A stretch of DNA of 64,000 nt from contig JAHHDT010000006.1 of assembly GCA_019739225.1 (NCBI GenBank), positions 915,501 through 979,500 on the forward strand, read 5' to 3'. Positions within the stretch are counted from its first letter, which is position 1. Each line of letters begins with the position of its first letter. Shown one piece after another: positions 25,668-35,292 of this stretch. The notes beneath the pieces were generated by a model, which made no database searches, had not been told where the DNA came from, and saw nothing but the letters and a program-made list of their open reading frames with translations. A program made the position numbers and the translations under genes. Source of the DNA: Aquamicrobium sp. GTDB lineage: Bacteria > Pseudomonadota > Alphaproteobacteria > Rhizobiales > Rhizobiaceae.

Positions 25668-27266
25668 ATGGCGCCCCGCGTACTCGTTTCCGACAAACTC
25701 TCCCCGACTGCGGTCCAGATATTCAAGGATCGCGGCGTCGAGGTCGACTACCTGCCGGACCTCGGCAAGGACAAGGAAAAGCTGCTCGAGGTGATCGGGC
25801 AGTATGACGGCCTTGCGATCCGCTCTGCCACCAAGGTGACCGAGAAGCTGATCGCGGCAGCGACCAATCTCAAGGTCGTCGGCCGCGCCGGCATCGGCGT
25901 CGACAATGTCGACATCCCGGCCGCGTCGCGCCGCGGTATCATCGTGATGAACACTCCCTTCGGCAACTCGATCACGACCGCCGAGCACGCGATCGCTCTG
26001 ATGTTCGCGGTGGCGCGGCAGCTTCCCGAGGCCAATGCGTCAACCCATGCCGGCAAGTGGGAAAAGAACCGCTTCATGGGTGTCGAGATAACCGGCAAGA
26101 CGCTGGGCGTGATCGGCTGCGGCAATATCGGCTCTATCGTCGCCATGCGCGGCGTCGGCCTGAAGATGCACGTGATCGCCTATGATCCGTTCCTCTCGGA
26201 AGGGCGCGCATCCGAGCTGGGTGTCGAAAAGGTCGAGCTCGAAGACATCTTCGCGCGGTCGGACTTCATCACGCTGCACACGCCTATGACCGACCGCACG
26301 CGCGGGATCATCAACAAGGAGGCCTTCGCCAAGATGAAGGACGGCGTGCGCATCATCAACTGCGCGCGCGGCGGCCTGATTGTCGAGGCAGCCCTGATCG
26401 AAGCGCTGAAAAGCGGCAAGGTTGCGGGCGCCGGCATCGACGTTTTCGAGACCGAGCCGGCCACCGACAGCCCGCTGTTCGGCATGGAGAACGTGGTCTG
26501 CACGCCGCATCTCGGCGCGTCGACCTCAGAGGCGCAGGAAAACGTGGCCCTGCAGGTTGCCGAGCAGATGTCGGACTACCTCGTAAAAGGCGCGGTCTCC
26601 AACGCGATCAACATGCCGTCGATCACGGCGGAGGAAGCGCCGCGTTTGAAGCCTTTCATCAAGCTCGCCGAGGTACTTGGCGCATTCGTCGGCCAGGTGA
26701 CCGAAGAGCCGATCCAGGAGGTCGAGATTCTGTTCGACGGCTTGACGGCCGAAATGAATACCCGCGCGCTGGTGTCTGCAACGCTGGCCGGGCTGATCCG
26801 TCCGCAGGTTGCCGACGTGAATATGGTTTCGGCTCCGATCATGGCGAAGGAGCGGGGCGTGATCCTGTCGGAGGTCAAGCGCGACAAGTCCGGCGTGTTC
26901 GACGGCTACATCAAGCTGACAGTCAAGACCAAGAGCAAGACGCGCACGATCGCCGGCACCTGCTTCTCTGACGGCAAGCCGCGCTTCATCCAGATCAAAG
27001 GCATCAATCTCGACGCCGAGGTGGGCGAGCACATGCTCTACACCACCAATGCCGACGTGCCGGGGATCATCGGTCTTCTGGGATCGATCTGCGGCTCGAA
27101 GGGCGTCAACATCGCCAACTTCCAGCTTGGCCGCAACAAACCGGGGGGCGACGCGATTGCGCTGCTCTATCTCGACGCACCGTTCCCGCAGGACGTGCTG
27201 GCGGAGCTGCGCGCCGATCCTAAGATCGAGTCGGCCAAGCCGCTGCATTTCGACGTGGCAGCTTAA
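25668..27266 (+). CDS. serA: D-3-phosphoglycerate dehydrogenase, long ACT-domain form
   Basis: A 532-residue enzyme that oxidises 3-phosphoglycerate to 3-phosphohydroxypyruvate. The NAD loop GCGNIG is near residue 150. The catalytic residues are R234 in CARGG, a glutamate near 262 in DVFETEPA, and H281 in CTPHLGAS. An intervening ASB domain (about 320-450) and a C-terminal ACT domain (about 455-532, TNADVPGIIGLLGSICGSKG) make serine feedback likely. I chose ATG 25668 over ATG 25650 because AAGGAGG lies 6 nt upstream of it. It ends at a terminator. Confidence 0.97.
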   Translation: MAPRVLVSDKLSPTAVQIFKDRGVEVDYLPDLGKDKEKLLEVIGQYDGLAIRSATKVTEKLIAAATNLKVVGRAGIGVDNVDIPAASRRGIIVMNTPFGNSITTAEHAIALMFAVARQLPEANASTHAGKWEKNRFMGVEITGKTLGVIGCGNIGSIVAMRGVGLKMHVIAYDPFLSEGRASELGVEKVELEDIFARSDFITLHTPMTDRTRGIINKEAFAKMKDGVRIINCARGGLIVEAALIEALKSGKVAGAGIDVFETEPATDSPLFGMENVVCTPHLGASTSEAQENVALQVAEQMSDYLVKGAVSNAINMPSITAEEAPRLKPFIKLAEVLGAFVGQVTEEPIQEVEILFDGLTAEMNTRALVSATLAGLIRPQVADVNMVSAPIMAKERGVILSEVKRDKSGVFDGYIKLTVKTKSKTRTIAGTCFSDGKPRFIQIKGINLDAEVGEHMLYTTNADVPGIIGLLGSICGSKGVNIANFQLGRNKPGGDAIALLYLDAPFPQDVLAELRADPKIESAKPLHFDVAA

Positions 27267-27305
27267 GGCGCCAAAGGAACCAAACCAGCCTCCCAAGGCT
27301 TATCG

Positions 27306-27340
27306 GGAACGCTCGTGCGAAAGTGCGGGCGTTCCTTTAT
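27306..27340 (+). terminator. Intrinsic terminator of serA
   Basis: A GGAACGC / GCGTTCC outer stem with a wobble-containing inner stem and a GAAA loop is followed by TTTAT. It lies 39 bp past the serA stop. Because it covers the GTG at 27323, it rules out that codon as the start of the next gene. Confidence 0.8.
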
Positions 27341-27352
27341 GTTGGGGGTGTC

Positions 27353-28972
27353 GTGAATTCCGGCAAGATTTCAGCGCAGGCGCTGAGTGTCGCGATCGTC
27401 GGTGGCGGGCCGCGTGGGCTGGCGGCTGTCGAGGCGTTGGCGGACCATATGCGTGATCGCACGGTCGCGGTGACAGTTTTTGAGACGCACACGGCGCCAG
27501 GCGCCGGACCCAATTATGCGTCGGAGCAGACGCCGCTCAACCTTCTCAACATTCCCTTGCGCGCGGTCGACCTGCCCGTGCCGAAGCACGGACAGTCATT
27601 CGATGCCTGGCTCGACGGAGCGTATGGGCCGGATGAGTATCCGCCCCGTGCGGTGATCGGGGCTTATCTGCGGGCTCGATTTGCGGCCCTGCGTGAAAGG
27701 TTGCCGATGGAGGTCATCGGTCACCACGTAGTCGCCTGCGAGCCGGGGAAGGGCGGTTGGCTGCTGCGCACGGACGAGGGAAGCGATCACGGACCGTTCG
27801 ACGAGGTGCTCCTATGCCTAGGCCATCAGCCGGTGAAGGACCGGCAGATAAAGCGCTGGCGCGAACATGCGCGCGAGGCAGATGCGGTATTGTGCGAAGC
27901 CTATCCCAGCGCGCCCCTGCTGGCGGCGACGGATTGGCAAGGCAGGACTGTTGCGATCCGTGGCTTCGGCCTTGCGATGATCGATGTCACGAGAGTGCTG
28001 ACAGAGGGCTTGGGAGGGCGGTTCGAGACCGAAAGTGATGGCCGACTGACCTACATCGCCAGCGGTCGCGAACCGGCAAAGCTGGTGCCTTTTTCGCTTA
28101 ACGGTATTCCGCCGGCGCCGAAGCCGGCAACTGCGGCAGCAGATCAGCCCTACATCGTCGAGGAGCGTGAGCGGCTTGCCTTCCGCGACGCGGTTGCCAG
28201 TGTGATGGAGGTGGCTGACGGCGATCTGAAACCGATTTTCGACATTCTGGCGGCGATGGCCGGCGCAAGGCTGCCGGAACACGACAAGGGCGCGGTGATT
28301 GCCTGGCTGCGCGACGGCGCAGAGGACGACCCCGATGTGCCGGACGATGAGCAGCCCGCGGAGGCGATGAGGCTTTATCTCGCGATGGCGCTGGGCAAGG
28401 CTAAGCCCTCTGTCGGCTACGTCACCGGGCAGGTCTGGCGGCACCTCCAGAACGATCTGCGCATCGCCTACAACCCGGCGCCTAAAACCGCTGCGGTCGC
28501 TGAAGCGCTGATACCGTTCGACGATGGCCTGAAGCGGTTCTCGTACGGGCCTCCGGCCGAGGCCACCGCGAGGCTATTGGCTCTCATCGACGCGGGAAAG
28601 CTGACACTACGACGGGTGGACGATCCCGATATCGAACTCGTCGACGGCGGCTGGCGTATTGCCGAGAATGGAGGGGCCGATGTGGCAACGGCGATGGTGG
28701 ATTCGGTCCTCTCTGGGCCGAACATCGCCAAAGTGTCTTCCCCCTTGATAGCCGGTTTGCGTGAGCGCGGGTTTGTCTCGCCCCTTGGCAAGGGACTCGG
28801 TGCATCGGTCCGACCGGATGGAAGGATCATCGATGCAAACAGCGAGCCGGTGGAGGGCCTTTCGCTGCTGGGCAGGCTCGCCAACGGGTCGGTGATTGCC
28901 ACCGATTCCCTGCACGACTGCTTCGGCGAAGCGGTGAGACGCTGGGCCAGACGTGTGGCTGGTGAATGCTAG
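27353..28972 (+). CDS. FAD/NAD(P)-binding protein, NAD_binding_9 type
   Basis: A 539-residue putative flavoprotein. The N-terminal dinucleotide motif IVGGGPRGLAAVEAL is followed by GAGPNYASEQTPLNLLN, both typical of the FAD-NAD(P)-binding family (Pfam NAD_binding_9), whose substrates are mostly unknown. A second nucleotide-binding-like segment (TVAIRGFGLAMIDVTRVL) lies near residue 200. The start is taken as GTG 27353, preceded by GGGGGTG, since the longer frame begins inside the serA terminator. Its stop is 1 bp from the convergent EamA gene. Confidence 0.78.
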   Translation: MNSGKISAQALSVAIVGGGPRGLAAVEALADHMRDRTVAVTVFETHTAPGAGPNYASEQTPLNLLNIPLRAVDLPVPKHGQSFDAWLDGAYGPDEYPPRAVIGAYLRARFAALRERLPMEVIGHHVVACEPGKGGWLLRTDEGSDHGPFDEVLLCLGHQPVKDRQIKRWREHAREADAVLCEAYPSAPLLAATDWQGRTVAIRGFGLAMIDVTRVLTEGLGGRFETESDGRLTYIASGREPAKLVPFSLNGIPPAPKPATAAADQPYIVEERERLAFRDAVASVMEVADGDLKPIFDILAAMAGARLPEHDKGAVIAWLRDGAEDDPDVPDDEQPAEAMRLYLAMALGKAKPSVGYVTGQVWRHLQNDLRIAYNPAPKTAAVAEALIPFDDGLKRFSYGPPAEATARLLALIDAGKLTLRRVDDPDIELVDGGWRIAENGGADVATAMVDSVLSGPNIAKVSSPLIAGLRERGFVSPLGKGLGASVRPDGRIIDANSEPVEGLSLLGRLANGSVIATDSLHDCFGEAVRRWARRVAGEC

Positions 28973-28973
28973 A

Positions 28974-29870
28974 TCAGGAACCTGCCGCCCGTTTCCTTCC
29001 GCTCTGCTCTGCCAGCCAGATGCCGCCCAGCACCATAACCAGCGCAATCGCATGGTAGAGATGGAAGGCTTCGCCAAGAATCAGGATCGACAGAAGCGTG
29101 CCGAAGATCGGCACCAGATTGATGAACAGACCCGCGCGGTTGGCGCCGATCAGTTCGACGCCGCGCATGTAGAAGGCCTGCGAGGCGATGGAGGGCAGGA
29201 TGGCTGTGTAGACCACGATCATCCATCCGCGGGTGTCCGGCCAGGTTACCCGCTCGGTCGTGATTTCCCACGCAGCGAACGGGATCGAGGACAGGAAGGC
29301 GGCGAAGCACATGACGAGCATGAGGCTCTTCCAGTGGATCGCCGGCTTGTATCGCAAGGCCACGGTGTAGCCGCCGTAAAGCACGATCGCCGCGAGCATC
29401 AGCGCGTCGCCGAAATTGACGTCGAGTTCGGCCAGCCTCGTCAGGTCGCCGTGGCTCGCTGTCAGCGCCACCCCGACCAGGGACAGGGTAAAGCCGACGA
29501 TCTGGCCAGGCGAGACGCCCATTCGGTAAAGCAGGAAGTTCGCGAGGAAGATGAACATCGGCATGCCAGCCTGCTCGATCGACACGTTGATTGCAGTGGT
29601 GAAGGTGAGCGCCGAATACATCGCCGCGTTGAACATGGTGAAGCCTGCCGTGCCGAGCAGGAAAAGAAGCGGCAGATTGCGCTTTACCACGGACCAGTCG
29701 CGGCGAAGCTGCGGCAGTCCTATCGCTGCGATGACAAGCACGGCCAGCGCCCAGCGCAGTGTCGTCAGCAGCATCGGGGATATGTGACCGACGGCCAGCT
29801 TTCCCGCAATCGCGTTGCCGCCCCAGAACAGGGTGGTCAGGATGAGGAGCAGGTAGGCGTTGCGGAACAT
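28974..29870 (-). CDS. EamA/DMT-family permease
   Basis: A 298-residue inner-membrane protein with ten predicted helices in two EamA repeats (FWGGNAIAGKLAVGHISPMLLTTLRW in two blocks near the N terminus; second repeat INLVPIFGTLLSILILGE). The start at 29870 (MFRNAYLLLIL) is the membrane-insertion start, and the 54 codons upstream are not membrane-like. It is a metabolite exporter or importer of unknown substrate. It is divergent from purA across 206 bp. Confidence 0.9.
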   Translation of the reverse strand: MFRNAYLLLILTTLFWGGNAIAGKLAVGHISPMLLTTLRWALAVLVIAAIGLPQLRRDWSVVKRNLPLLFLLGTAGFTMFNAAMYSALTFTTAINVSIEQAGMPMFIFLANFLLYRMGVSPGQIVGFTLSLVGVALTASHGDLTRLAELDVNFGDALMLAAIVLYGGYTVALRYKPAIHWKSLMLVMCFAAFLSSIPFAAWEITTERVTWPDTRGWMIVVYTAILPSIASQAFYMRGVELIGANRAGLFINLVPIFGTLLSILILGEAFHLYHAIALVMVLGGIWLAEQSGRKRAAGS

Positions 29871-30076
29871 AGATGCGGCCGGCCGGAGCGGAATACTGGA
29901 TGTGACCCCGCCTAGCCGCCCGCTGCCGCCGGCGCAATGTGCCAGCGGTGGATAAAACGCGGCAAGGTGGTGGTTTAAGGCGGCAAGTGGGGGTCGCGTA
30001 TCGCAAGACTTGACGTTATAGAGGCCTGTCATTTTGCCGGGCAGGGCCGTCCGGCCTCATCAGAAGGGAAGTTTCC

Positions 30077-31375
30077 ATGGCCAATGTGGTGGTCGTCGGT
30101 TCGCAGTGGGGCGACGAAGGCAAGGGCAAGATCGTCGACTGGCTGTCTCAGCGCGCCGACGTGGTTGTGCGCTTCCAGGGCGGACACAATGCCGGCCACA
30201 CGCTGGTGGTCGACGGCAAGGTCTACAAGCTGTCGCTGCTGCCTTCCGGCGTCGTGCGCGAGGGCAAGCTGTCGGTGATCGGCAACGGCGTCGTCTTCGA
30301 CCCGCACGCGTTCGTGGCGGAATTGTCGCGGATCCGCGAACTTGGAGTCGATATTGGCCCGGACCGCCTGAAAATAGCCGAAAACACCGCTCTTATCCTG
30401 TCGCTTCATCGTGAACTTGACGGGTTCCGCGAGGACGCTGCCTCGAATTCCGGCACCAAGATAGGAACCACACGGCGCGGCATCGGCCCGGCCTACGAGG
30501 ACAAGGTCGGGCGCAGGGCAATCAGGGTCATGGATCTCGCGGATTTGGAAACGCTGCCGGCGAAGGTCGACAGGCTGCTGACGCACCACAACGCCCTGCG
30601 GCGCGGACTGGGCCATGGCGAGGTCGCGCATGAAACCATCATGCAGGAACTGACCTCGGTGGCCGATCAGGTGCTGCCCTACATGGATCGCGTGTGGAAA
30701 ATCCTCGACGACGCGCGCCGCGCTGGCGAGCGAATCCTGTTCGAGGGCGCGCAGGGTACGCTTCTCGACATCGACCAGGGCACCTATCCGTTCGTGACCT
30801 CGTCGAACACGATTGCCGGACAGGCCGCGACCGGTTCCGGTGTCGGGCCGGGCGCGATCGGATATGTTCTGGGCATCACCAAAGCGTATACGACGCGCGT
30901 CGGCGAAGGGCCGTTTCCGACCGAGCAGGATAACGAGGTTGGCGAGTTCCTTGGCACGCGCGGCCACGAATTCGGCACGGTGACGGGGCGCAAGCGCCGC
31001 TGTGGCTGGTTCGACGCCGTCCTGGTGCGCCAGGCCGTCGCCGTCAACGGCATCGACGGCATCGCCCTGACCAAGCTCGACGTGCTGGACGGGCTGGACG
31101 AAATCAAGGTCTGCACCGGTTATCGGCTCGATGGCGAGACGATCGACTACCTGCCGGCAAGCCAGGGCGCGCAGGCGCGCGTCGAGCCGATCTACGAGAC
31201 GCTCGAGGGCTGGAAGGGAACGACGGCCGGCGCGCGGAGCTGGAACGATCTGCCAGCACAGGCCGTAAAATATGTGCGCTACATCGAGGAGTTGATCGGC
31301 GCGCCGGTGGCGCTGCTGTCGACCAGCCCCGAGCGCGAGGACACGATACTTGTTACGGACCCGTTTCAAGACTAG
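30077..31375 (+). CDS. purA: Adenylosuccinate synthetase
   Basis: A 432-residue GTP-dependent ligase that joins IMP and aspartate in the first committed step to AMP. The N-terminal P-loop-like motif [10 protein letters not shown] (residues 12-21) holds the catalytic aspartate D13, and the general acid histidine lies in GGHNAGHT near residue 42. The signature [21 protein letters not shown] region is present as [18 protein letters not shown]. The start ATG follows AGAAGGGA. It is monocistronic in appearance, with an inverted repeat after the stop. Confidence 0.97.
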   Translation: MANVVVVGSQWGDEGKGKIVDWLSQRADVVVRFQGGHNAGHTLVVDGKVYKLSLLPSGVVREGKLSVIGNGVVFDPHAFVAELSRIRELGVDIGPDRLKIAENTALILSLHRELDGFREDAASNSGTKIGTTRRGIGPAYEDKVGRRAIRVMDLADLETLPAKVDRLLTHHNALRRGLGHGEVAHETIMQELTSVADQVLPYMDRVWKILDDARRAGERILFEGAQGTLLDIDQGTYPFVTSSNTIAGQAATGSGVGPGAIGYVLGITKAYTTRVGEGPFPTEQDNEVGEFLGTRGHEFGTVTGRKRRCGWFDAVLVRQAVAVNGIDGIALTKLDVLDGLDEIKVCTGYRLDGETIDYLPASQGAQARVEPIYETLEGWKGTTAGARSWNDLPAQAVKYVRYIEELIGAPVALLSTSPEREDTILVTDPFQD

Positions 31376-31387
31376 GTTTGGCAACCC

Positions 31388-31427
31388 TTTCCGGGACCGT
31401 TGATTTGGTCCTCTGCCGACCCGGAAA
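31388..31427. repeat. Nested inverted repeat after purA
   Basis: TTTCCGGG and CCCGGAAA flank an inner pair GACC / GGTC. The whole could fold as a long hairpin 12 bp past the purA stop. It lacks a T tract, so it is either a weak terminator, an RNA-processing element or an operator for the next gene. Confidence 0.4.
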
Positions 31428-31448
31428 CATGCGAGGACGATACAGAGA

Positions 31449-33041
31449 ATGGCGGATTTCGTTGCGGTTCTGAGAAAGACGATCGACGCGCTCGGCGACA
31501 ACACACCCGAGATGCGCGAGAAAGTCTATGACAAGGCCCGCGCCACCATCGAAGCGAAGCTGGCGGCGATCAACCCGCCGCCGCCCGCGGCTGTAGTCGA
31601 CCGTCAGCGTAAGGCGCTGGAGGACGCTATCGCGGTTCTTCGCGCCGACTATGCCGAGACGGATGACAGTGAGGACGACGACAGCCTCAATGACGCTTTC
31701 GCGACCCTTGAAGGCATCGGCACGTCGAGTCCTGCCGCCGCTTCGCCGTTGGCCGCGCCTGCAATCGATGCGGCAAAGCCTGCCGCCGAGTCCGTGCCTG
31801 AATCGGAGCCCGCGCCCCCGTTGGCCGGCGATCGGCCCGTCGCGGCGCCTTCGTCTGCCATCGATCCCGCGGCCGATGATTTCGGACCGCACGATGGGGG
31901 AGTGCCGGAAACCGCAGATGAGACCGACGCCGTCGTTGCACCGATGCGGGAGCGGAGCGAACCGCGCACATCCCGAAACCGCACGGGTCTGATTGCGGCG
32001 CTGATCCTGCTGCTGGTAGTTGCGGGCGCCGGATACGCCGTGTGGATGAATCGCGACGACCTGCCGACGCTTGTTGGAACGGATGCGGAGCAGGGCGAAC
32101 AGCAGGCAGCCGCGCCGGAGGCTGCGGAGACCGCCGAGGAACTGAACGAGACGCCTCCCGAGGAGCCGGCAGCCGAACAGCCGGCAGCCGAGGACGAGGA
32201 GGTTGCCAACGTTCCCGAGGCCGAGGAACCGGAGACGCAGCCGGAGCAGGCTGAGCAGCCGGCCACCGATAGCGAACCGGAGAAATTCACCCAGCGGCTG
32301 ATGCCCGACGGCAGCGAAGTCGACGAAGGCCCAGCCGGTGGCGAACCGACGGTCGGCGAAGGAACGTCGATCGCATCGGTGGTCCAGCCCGATGGCGCCT
32401 CGTCCGAAGCGGCACCGGGCGAGGGGGACGAGACTGCCGCCGAGGCCGGCGAAGCAGGCGGCGAGCAGTCCGCGCAGCCCTCGGTCGCCGTCGGCCAGCG
32501 GGCGATCTTCTACGAGGAACGCACCAGCGCTGCCCAGGGCTCAGCAGAGGCGGGGTCTATCGTCTGGTCTACGGTGCAGGAATCGCCGGGCGGGGATTTG
32601 CCGCCTGAGCCGGCCATTCGCGCCGAGGCGACGATCCCCGGCAAGGACATCCAGCTTCGCATGACGATCCGCCGCAATGGCGACCAGACGCTGCCGGCAA
32701 GCCATATCATCGAGATGATCTTCCTGACGCCGGAAGGCTTCGAGGGCGGCGCGATCTCGAACGTCTCGCGCATCGCCTTCAAGGAAACGGAACAGGCACC
32801 GGGCAATCCGCTAATCGGCATTCCGGCGAAGATCGCCGACGGTTTCTTCCTGATCGCGCTCGGCGATGCGCCGGCGGAGGTGGAAGCCAATACGACGCTG
32901 CTGCGTCGGCAGAGCTGGGTTGACATCCCGATCGTCTACCAGTCGGGCCGCCGCGCGCTGCTTTCGCTCGAAAAGGGCATTCCGGGCGACCGCGTGTTCC
33001 AGGATGTGCTGCGTGCGTGGGATGAGGCCAGCAGCGGCTGA
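31449..33041 (+). CDS. Single-pass membrane protein with a long acidic Pro/Glu/Ala linker
   Basis: A 530-residue protein of no family I recognise. Residues 1-60 are helical and soluble (MADFVAVLRKTIDALG). Residues about 60-178 form an Ala/Pro/Asp-rich linker. One membrane helix follows at about 179-200 (GLIAALILLLVVAGAGYAVW). A very acidic Glu/Pro/Gln/Ala-rich stretch runs from about 210 to 350. A folded C-terminal domain (about 355-530) has beta-rich motifs such as QLRMTIRRNGDQTLPASHIIEM. Topology suggests an N-in, C-out inner-membrane protein that reaches into the periplasm. It lies between purA and rpoH and ends at a shared terminator. Confidence 0.8.
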   Translation: MADFVAVLRKTIDALGDNTPEMREKVYDKARATIEAKLAAINPPPPAAVVDRQRKALEDAIAVLRADYAETDDSEDDDSLNDAFATLEGIGTSSPAAASPLAAPAIDAAKPAAESVPESEPAPPLAGDRPVAAPSSAIDPAADDFGPHDGGVPETADETDAVVAPMRERSEPRTSRNRTGLIAALILLLVVAGAGYAVWMNRDDLPTLVGTDAEQGEQQAAAPEAAETAEELNETPPEEPAAEQPAAEDEEVANVPEAEEPETQPEQAEQPATDSEPEKFTQRLMPDGSEVDEGPAGGEPTVGEGTSIASVVQPDGASSEAAPGEGDETAAEAGEAGGEQSAQPSVAVGQRAIFYEERTSAAQGSAEAGSIVWSTVQESPGGDLPPEPAIRAEATIPGKDIQLRMTIRRNGDQTLPASHIIEMIFLTPEGFEGGAISNVSRIAFKETEQAPGNPLIGIPAKIADGFFLIALGDAPAEVEANTTLLRRQSWVDIPIVYQSGRRALLSLEKGIPGDRVFQDVLRAWDEASSG

Positions 33042-33069
33042 GCCTTCGGTTTTGAGTTTGAACCAAAAG

Positions 33070-33103
33070 AAAAGCCGCCGGATCTTGCGACCCGGCGGCT
33101 TTT
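33070..33103. terminator. Bidirectional terminator between convergent genes
   Basis: A 12 bp perfect stem (AAAAGCCGCCGG / CCGGCGGCTTTT) with a 10 nt loop, bordered by A and T runs on both sides. It lies between the stops of the acidic membrane protein and rpoH and can serve both. Confidence 0.88.
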
Positions 33104-33126
33104 GATTGTCACGCTACCGCGCCACG

Positions 33127-34038
33127 TCAGTGGGCGGGCTCCGCATCAATGGTGCGCAGCGACTGAGCCTGACGGCGCGCCGCGGCCTTGACCGCATCCT
33201 GGACCTTCTCGAAGGCACGAACCTCAATCTGGCGCACGCGTTCGCGGCTGATGTCGAACTCGGACGACAGCTCTTCAAGCGTCATCGGCTCTTCCGAGAG
33301 GCGACGAGCCTCGAAGATACGGCGCTCACGGTCGTTCAGCACAGACATGGCGCTGGCCAGCATGTCGCGGCGATTGTCCAGTTCGTCCTGCTCGATCAGC
33401 ATGGCTTCCTGGCTTTCGTGATCGTCCACGAGCCAGTCTTGCCACTCGCCGGATTCGCCTTCGGATGCCCGGATCGGGGCATTCAGCGACGCATCGCCCG
33501 ACAGGCGGCGGTTCATCGAGACGACCTCTTCCTCGGAAACGTTGAGGCGGGTGGCGATCTCGGTGATCTGCTCCGGCTTCAGATCGCCCTCGTCGAGCGC
33601 CTGAATCTTGCCCTTCACCTTGCGCAGATTGAAGAATAGCCGCTTCTGGTTGGCGGTGGTGCCCATCTTCACGAGGCTCCACGAGCGCAAGATATACTCC
33701 TGGATCGATGCCTTGATCCACCACATGGCATAGGTGGCGAGACGGAAGCCGCGCTCGGGCTCAAACTTCTTGACGGCCTGCATGAGGCCGACGTTACCTT
33801 CCGAAATGACCTCGCCGATCGGCAGCCCATAGCCGCGATACCCCATGGCGATCTTGGCCACGAGACGCAGATGGCTTGTCACCAGCTTGTGGGCGGCGCC
33901 GGTGTCTTCATGCTCATGGTACCGCTTGGCGAGCATGTACTCTTCCTGCGGCTGAAGCATGGGAAAACGTCTGATTTCCTCAAGATAGCGGGAAAGCCCG
34001 CCTTCTCCGGAAACGATACTGGGTAGTGACTGGGCCAT
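33127..34038 (-). CDS. rpoH: RNA polymerase heat-shock sigma factor sigma-32
   Basis: A 303-residue sigma-70-family factor. Region 2 contains FPMLQPQEEYMLAKRY, LVTSHLRLVAKIA and the -10-binding GFRLATYAMWWIKASIQEYIL in adjacent blocks. The RpoH-box-like NLRKVKGKI lies near residue 133. Region 4 has LTLEEL-type MTLEELSSEFDISRERVRQIE. It directs the heat-shock regulon. rluD lies upstream on the same strand with a 183 bp gap, enough for a separate promoter. Confidence 0.96.
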   Translation of the reverse strand: MAQSLPSIVSGEGGLSRYLEEIRRFPMLQPQEEYMLAKRYHEHEDTGAAHKLVTSHLRLVAKIAMGYRGYGLPIGEVISEGNVGLMQAVKKFEPERGFRLATYAMWWIKASIQEYILRSWSLVKMGTTANQKRLFFNLRKVKGKIQALDEGDLKPEQITEIATRLNVSEEEVVSMNRRLSGDASLNAPIRASEGESGEWQDWLVDDHESQEAMLIEQDELDNRRDMLASAMSVLNDRERRIFEARRLSEEPMTLEELSSEFDISRERVRQIEVRAFEKVQDAVKAAARRQAQSLRTIDAEPAH

Positions 34039-34221
34039 GAAGCGCCCTCCCTCATCTTACGTGTTCTGCCCCCAAGGATGGCGGGCATCCGGCGCAGCCG
34101 CATTCTGGCGCACAACGCCGTTAGACCTTCAATATAGGTGTGTTTGCGGCAAAATCACGGTCCGTGAACACAGGAAACAGTGTGTCACCCGGGCTTGAAC
34201 AGCCGGGGCAACCCTCGTGAT

Positions 34222-35274
34222 TTAGGTATTGCCACCCTTGGTCTTCAAGTCCCAACGGCGAAAAGCGTCGAGGAGTTCCGAAAGGTCCGCCGGATGGGGC
34301 GCTTCAAAGCGCATCAGCGCATCCGTAGTGGGGTGACGAAAGGCGAGCAGTCGCGCATGAAGCGCCTGCCGCGGAAAGGCGCGGACAAGGTCGCCGAGCG
34401 GGGCTTCCAGCTTGTTGGCCTTGGTGAAGAAGGCCTTGCCGTATTCTTGATCGCCCAGCAGCGGATGGCCGATATGGGCCATGTGAACGCGAATCTGGTG
34501 GGTCCGGCCGGTTTCCAGCCGGCATTCGACCAGCGAAGCCATGGCCGTGGCATCCGGCTTCTCACCGAAGCGCTCCAGAATCGTGAAGTGGGTGACGGCG
34601 CGGCGCGCGTCGGCCGCCGTTTCGCGCACCACCGCCTGGCGCGTGCGATCCGTTCCCGATCGGCCCAGCGGCGCGTCGACCGTGCCGGTGACGCGGGCGG
34701 GCGACCCCCAGACCAGCGCGTCATAGGCACGCTCCAGATCGCCGGTTCGGCCGTGGTCGGCGAACGCCTCCGACAGGGCCCGGTGGGTTCGGTCGTTCTT
34801 GGCGACAACGAGCACGCCGCTCGTATCCTTGTCCAGCCGATGCACGATGCCGGGTCTGCGAACCCCTCCAATGCCGGAGAGTGACGCGCCGCAGTGATGA
34901 ATCAGCGCATTGACCAGCGTGCCGGTCCAGTTGCCCGCCCCGGGGTGGACGACGAGGCCAGCCGGCTTGTTGACGACTACGAGATCGTCATCCTCGAACA
35001 GGATATCGAGCGGAATGTCCTCACCTTCGGGCGCGGCGGGTTCGGGCTCGGGCATCGCCAGCACGATGCGGTCGCCTGTGGTCAGCTTGCGCTTGGGCTC
35101 GGCTACGGGCGCACCGTTGACACTGACGGCACCTTCGCGGATCAGCGCCTGGATGCGGCTGCGCGACAGGTCCGGGCCGAGGCGCGCGGCGAGCCACTGA
35201 TCGATGCGCTCTCCGCCGGCATCGGCGACGAACTCTTTCAATGCGGCTTCGGCTTCGTTATCAGGATCGCTCAT
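34222..35274 (-). CDS. rluD: RluA-family 23S rRNA pseudouridine synthase
   Basis: A 350-residue enzyme. An S4 RNA-binding domain occupies about residues 20-75, and the catalytic domain carries HRLDKDTSG with nucleophile D148. Further family motifs are VNKPAGLVVHPG and RLETGRTHQIRVHMAHIGHPLLGD in two blocks. The length and S4 domain fit RluD (sites 1911/1915/1917) better than RluA or RluC, but the exact target sites cannot be read. It is upstream of rpoH, an arrangement common in rhizobia. Confidence 0.92.
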   Translation of the reverse strand: MSDPDNEAEAALKEFVADAGGERIDQWLAARLGPDLSRSRIQALIREGAVSVNGAPVAEPKRKLTTGDRIVLAMPEPEPAAPEGEDIPLDILFEDDDLVVVNKPAGLVVHPGAGNWTGTLVNALIHHCGASLSGIGGVRRPGIVHRLDKDTSGVLVVAKNDRTHRALSEAFADHGRTGDLERAYDALVWGSPARVTGTVDAPLGRSGTDRTRQAVVRETAADARRAVTHFTILERFGEKPDATAMASLVECRLETGRTHQIRVHMAHIGHPLLGDQEYGKAFFTKANKLEAPLGDLVRAFPRQALHARLLAFRHPTTDALMRFEAPHPADLSELLDAFRRWDLKTKGGNT

Positions 35275-35292
35275 CGATCAACCGGACCCGAC

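Noticed and set aside
27323-27352. GTG 27323 as start of the FAD/NAD(P)-binding protein
   Set aside because: It lies within the serA terminator hairpin; GTG 27353 fits better.
29955-29995. Direct repeat GGCGGCAAG upstream of purA as a regulator site
   Set aside because: The copies are short, G-rich and imperfectly spaced. Too weak to report as an operator.
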